Assembly (NCBI GenBank): GCA_900317125.1
Contig: ONFR01000027.1
Span: 31,337-95,336 of the forward strand
DNA length: 64,000 bases
Source: an uncultured Bacteroidales bacterium
GTDB lineage: Bacteria > Bacteroidota > Bacteroidia > Bacteroidales > P3
Direction: 5' to 3'
A program made the position numbers and the translations under genes. This document shows positions 62,228 through 64,000 of this stretch, one piece after another; the stretch's first letter is position 1, and every line of letters starts with the position of its first letter. The notes beneath the pieces are model-generated. The model worked only from the letters and a program-made list of their open reading frames with translations, had not been told where the DNA came from and did not search any database.

Positions 62228-63100
62228 ATGACATTCGTAAGTCAGTTAAAATTATACATTCCCAAGTTCCTGACACAAAAAAAGACCATTGCTCTTTTCT
62301 TTGCGCTTGTGGTGCTGTTTTGTGCCTTTTTTGTCGTTGTATACAGGCCGCTCGGATTGTTAAATCCGCCGCTTCCGCTCTCCATGCTCAGCAACCGGTT
62401 CTACACCCTTGTCCTGGTCTTCTCAGGCCTCGTGGTCTTCACTGTCAGTCGCCGACTTTTATATATAGTGCACCGGCGGGTCGACATGTCCCTTTCCTCT
62501 TATCTGATATGGATTGCGGTCGAGTTTCTCTTTCTCGTTGTCTCCCTTACCGCCATCGCTTGGTGGCTGAACGAGAACGAGGACCTCGGATTTTTCTATT
62601 TGTCGGGACGTGTCACATTGGTGATTGTCACGCTGCTCACTATGCCGTATATTGTCACAGCGTTGATTTTCCTCCTCCAGCAAAAACGTATCGAGATAGC
62701 CTCGCTCACCAGTCAGCTGAAGGAGAATGCCTCGCAGTCCGACCCCTCCGCCCGCGACAGTGTCGTCCAGTTCTACGACAAAGGCAACCGCCTTGTATTC
62801 GTCACCAAGCGCAGCAATGTGCTGTATATCGAGGCCGCCGACAATTACACCGTTATCCACTACATCAGCGGCGACAAGGAGGATTCGCTTGTGCTGCACA
62901 ACTCATTGAAAAGCATAGCAGAGACTTTCTCATCGCAGGGCATGGTACGCTGCCACCGGGGGTATTTGGTCAACCTCGACAATGTCAAGTACGTGCGAAA
63001 GGAAAAAGATGGCCTGGTGCTCGAAATCGCCTACTGCGACCGGCTAATCCCCGTCTCCAAGACCTATGCCGAGGAGGTGGTCATGCAGTTCGCCAAATAG
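62228..63100 (+). CDS. Membrane-anchored LytTR transcription regulator (second copy)
   Basis: 290 residues from the ATG at 62228; a longer frame starts inside the operator repeats and is rejected. Four hydrophobic segments (about 19-37, 50-70, 92-112, 128-150) precede a LytTR domain (about 190-290) with NVLYIEAADNYTVIHY, MVRCHRGYLVNLDNVKYV and LIPVSKTYAEEVVMQF. No receiver domain. The layout matches the protein at 42617-43462. Divergent position suggests control of its own gene and perhaps of the fab operon. Confidence 0.88.
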   Translation: MTFVSQLKLYIPKFLTQKKTIALFFALVVLFCAFFVVVYRPLGLLNPPLPLSMLSNRFYTLVLVFSGLVVFTVSRRLLYIVHRRVDMSLSSYLIWIAVEFLFLVVSLTAIAWWLNENEDLGFFYLSGRVTLVIVTLLTMPYIVTALIFLLQQKRIEIASLTSQLKENASQSDPSARDSVVQFYDKGNRLVFVTKRSNVLYIEAADNYTVIHYISGDKEDSLVLHNSLKSIAETFSSQGMVRCHRGYLVNLDNVKYVRKEKDGLVLEIAYCDRLIPVSKTYAEEVVMQFAK

Positions 63101-63192
63101 CCTTCACACTATACGGCTAATCATCTGGTAACCCCATATTGGCTATAGGGTTTAATCCTGCTGCATCGATTGACGTTCTTTGGCTGTAAGTT

Positions 63193-63293
63193 CGTTCAAT
63201 CCAGTATCCTTGTCCCTTTGTTGTAGCATCCTTTTCTGTTTGTATGAAGGAAAACGATCCGATAACGATGCTGTAATAATACTGTATTGAACG
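63193..63293. repeat. 101-bp element with inverted ends, copy 2
   Basis: Begins CGTTCAATCC and ends GTATTGAACG, the same length as copy 1 at 41110-41210. Shared inner positions include TAGCATC at offset 32 and TAT-A-GGA near offset 51. The rest of 63101-63430 shows no gene. Confidence 0.7.
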
Positions 63294-63430
63294 ACGCTAC
63301 CCGCTTCCTAAACGCTTGTAGTCGGAAGCCACGCAGGCTGCAGCGGGTGCATATTGTTAAAAATACAGGTTTGTTACAATAAAGATGCAACGAGTTCGTT
63401 ATTAGGAAAATTATATTAAAACTTATTGTT

Positions 63431-63682
63431 ATGTTAGGTACATTATTAACAGTTATTGTTGGAGCGTTGGCTGGCTTTCTGGCTGGCAAGTTGATGAAAG
63501 GCTCCGGATTTGGTTTTCTTGTCAACCTTCTGGTTGGTATCGTTGGTGGATTCTTGGGTGGAAATCTGCTCGCCTGGTTTGGCATCAACTGGGGAAGAAC
63601 CTTTATCGGCTATCTTGTCACCGCCTTAATCGGTTCCTGCCTCCTGCTGTGGGTAGTCTCCCTCCTCACCAAGAAGAAGTAA
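63431..63682 (+). CDS. GlsB/YeaQ/YmgE-family small membrane protein
   Basis: 83 residues with three hydrophobic, glycine-rich helices: VIVGALAGFLAGKLMKGSG, LLVGIVGGFLGGNLLAWFG and FIGYLVTALIGSCLLLWVV, then a Lys tail. This matches the transglycosylase-associated/GlsB stress-response family, whose function is poorly known. Monocistronic, followed by a terminator. Confidence 0.9.
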   Translation: MLGTLLTVIVGALAGFLAGKLMKGSGFGFLVNLLVGIVGGFLGGNLLAWFGINWGRTFIGYLVTALIGSCLLLWVVSLLTKKK

Positions 63683-63735
63683 TCCTCCCGCGATCCTATT
63701 CCCAGTACATTAACCCAAACACTAACACAAAAGGA

Positions 63736-63775
63736 AACGAGCGGTGTCCCCAACAATGGAGGCTCCGCTCGTTTA
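63736..63775 (+). terminator. Terminator after the GlsB-like gene
   Basis: AAACGAGCGG and CCGCTCGTTT form a 10-bp stem about 55 bp after the stop codon. Confidence 0.75.
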
Positions 63776-63832
63776 GTTGTATGGGATTCTATTTGCTCAG
63801 CCGGGCAGGGATAATAAGGAATCACGGCGTAA

Positions 63833-63937
63833 TGGACAAAAAGTAGGCTGTTTTTGAGACGAAGAGTCCGAGTGGACAAAAAGTAGGCTGTTTTTTCAGT
63901 TGAAATTTGGTGGGGACAAAAACAAGTCGTATCTTTG
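63833..63937 (+). repeat. 40-bp-period direct repeat before the right-edge promoter
   Basis: TGGACAAAAAGTAGGCTGTT begins at 63833 and 63873. A weaker copy, GGGACAAAAACAAGTCGTAT, begins at 63913 and merges into the promoter -7 box. Confidence 0.85.
63906..63937 (+). promoter_or_regulatory. Strong promoter reading out of the right edge
   Basis: TTTG at 63906-63909 and TATCTTTG at 63930-63937 are 20 bp apart, the best-matched promoter in the window. The leader that follows has a GAGGAG...CTCCTC hairpin (about 63957-63984) between two GTCGACGA copies. The gene it serves lies outside. Confidence 0.7.
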
Positions 63938-64000
63938 CACCGTCGACGAAGCGGAGAGGAGCTCTGCTGGGGAGCAACTCCTCAAGGAATAGTCGACGAG

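Overview
The window reads as a chromosome segment of a Bacteroidales bacterium with a GC content in the mid-50s by eye. The evidence is the Bacteroidetes-type promoter (TTTG near -33, TANNTTTG near -7) before many genes, PorP/SprF and PD40 proteins of type IX secretion (T9SS), a GH92 mannosidase lipoprotein, and family members typical of the order. I cannot resolve the family. No rRNA, tRNA, CRISPR array or intact insertion sequence was seen. Many long open frames opposite real genes are GC-codon shadows and were left out.

1-17.5 kb is a surface-polysaccharide locus. After a FAD-linked oxidase cut by the left edge come four leftward Wbp-type genes for a 2,3-diamino uronic acid sugar nucleotide (2-epimerase, aminotransferase, 3-dehydrogenase, 6-dehydrogenase) and a WecA-like initiating transferase. 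A rightward set follows (LpxD-like N-acyltransferase, PIG-L deacetylase, two GT4 enzymes). It converges on a leftward set (O-antigen ligase/polymerase, Wzx flippase, GT4, GNAT-like protein). Remnants sit around it: a truncated second WecA and a possible T9SS sorting-domain relic.

17.5-26.5 kb is housekeeping: serS, a CoA-transferase whose transcript begins with a cobalamin riboswitch, a peptidoglycan amidase, mnmE and uvrA. mnmE has lost its P-loop through a frameshifting deletion.

26.7-32.7 kb holds envelope proteins of largely unknown role: a thioredoxin-like lipoprotein, an M48 metallopeptidase fused to an outer-membrane barrel-like domain, an overlapping secreted protein, and a barrel protein. 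32.8-43.5 kb carries fba, a four-helix-bundle protein, ispE-phoH, a ROK kinase, the GH92 enzyme, small proteins, a NAGPA-domain protein and a membrane LytTR regulator. 43.5-53.8 kb has a TamB-like protein, tsaD, a PorP/SprF-PD40/OmpA pair, a fumarylacetoacetase-family enzyme and a barrel protein.

53.9-62.0 kb is one leftward run fabH-fabF-fabZ-fabG-fabD-etfB-etfA-acyl-CoA dehydrogenase. It is divergent from a second membrane LytTR regulator, with three 20-bp-phased direct repeats between them. The right end has a GlsB-like membrane protein, a terminator, a 40-bp-period repeat and a strong promoter pointing out of the window.

Most notable sequence-level observations: the mnmE lesion, the B12 riboswitch on a CoA-transferase, the phased repeats at the LytTR/fab divergence, the M48-barrel fusion, and two diverged copies of a 101-bp element with inverted ends.
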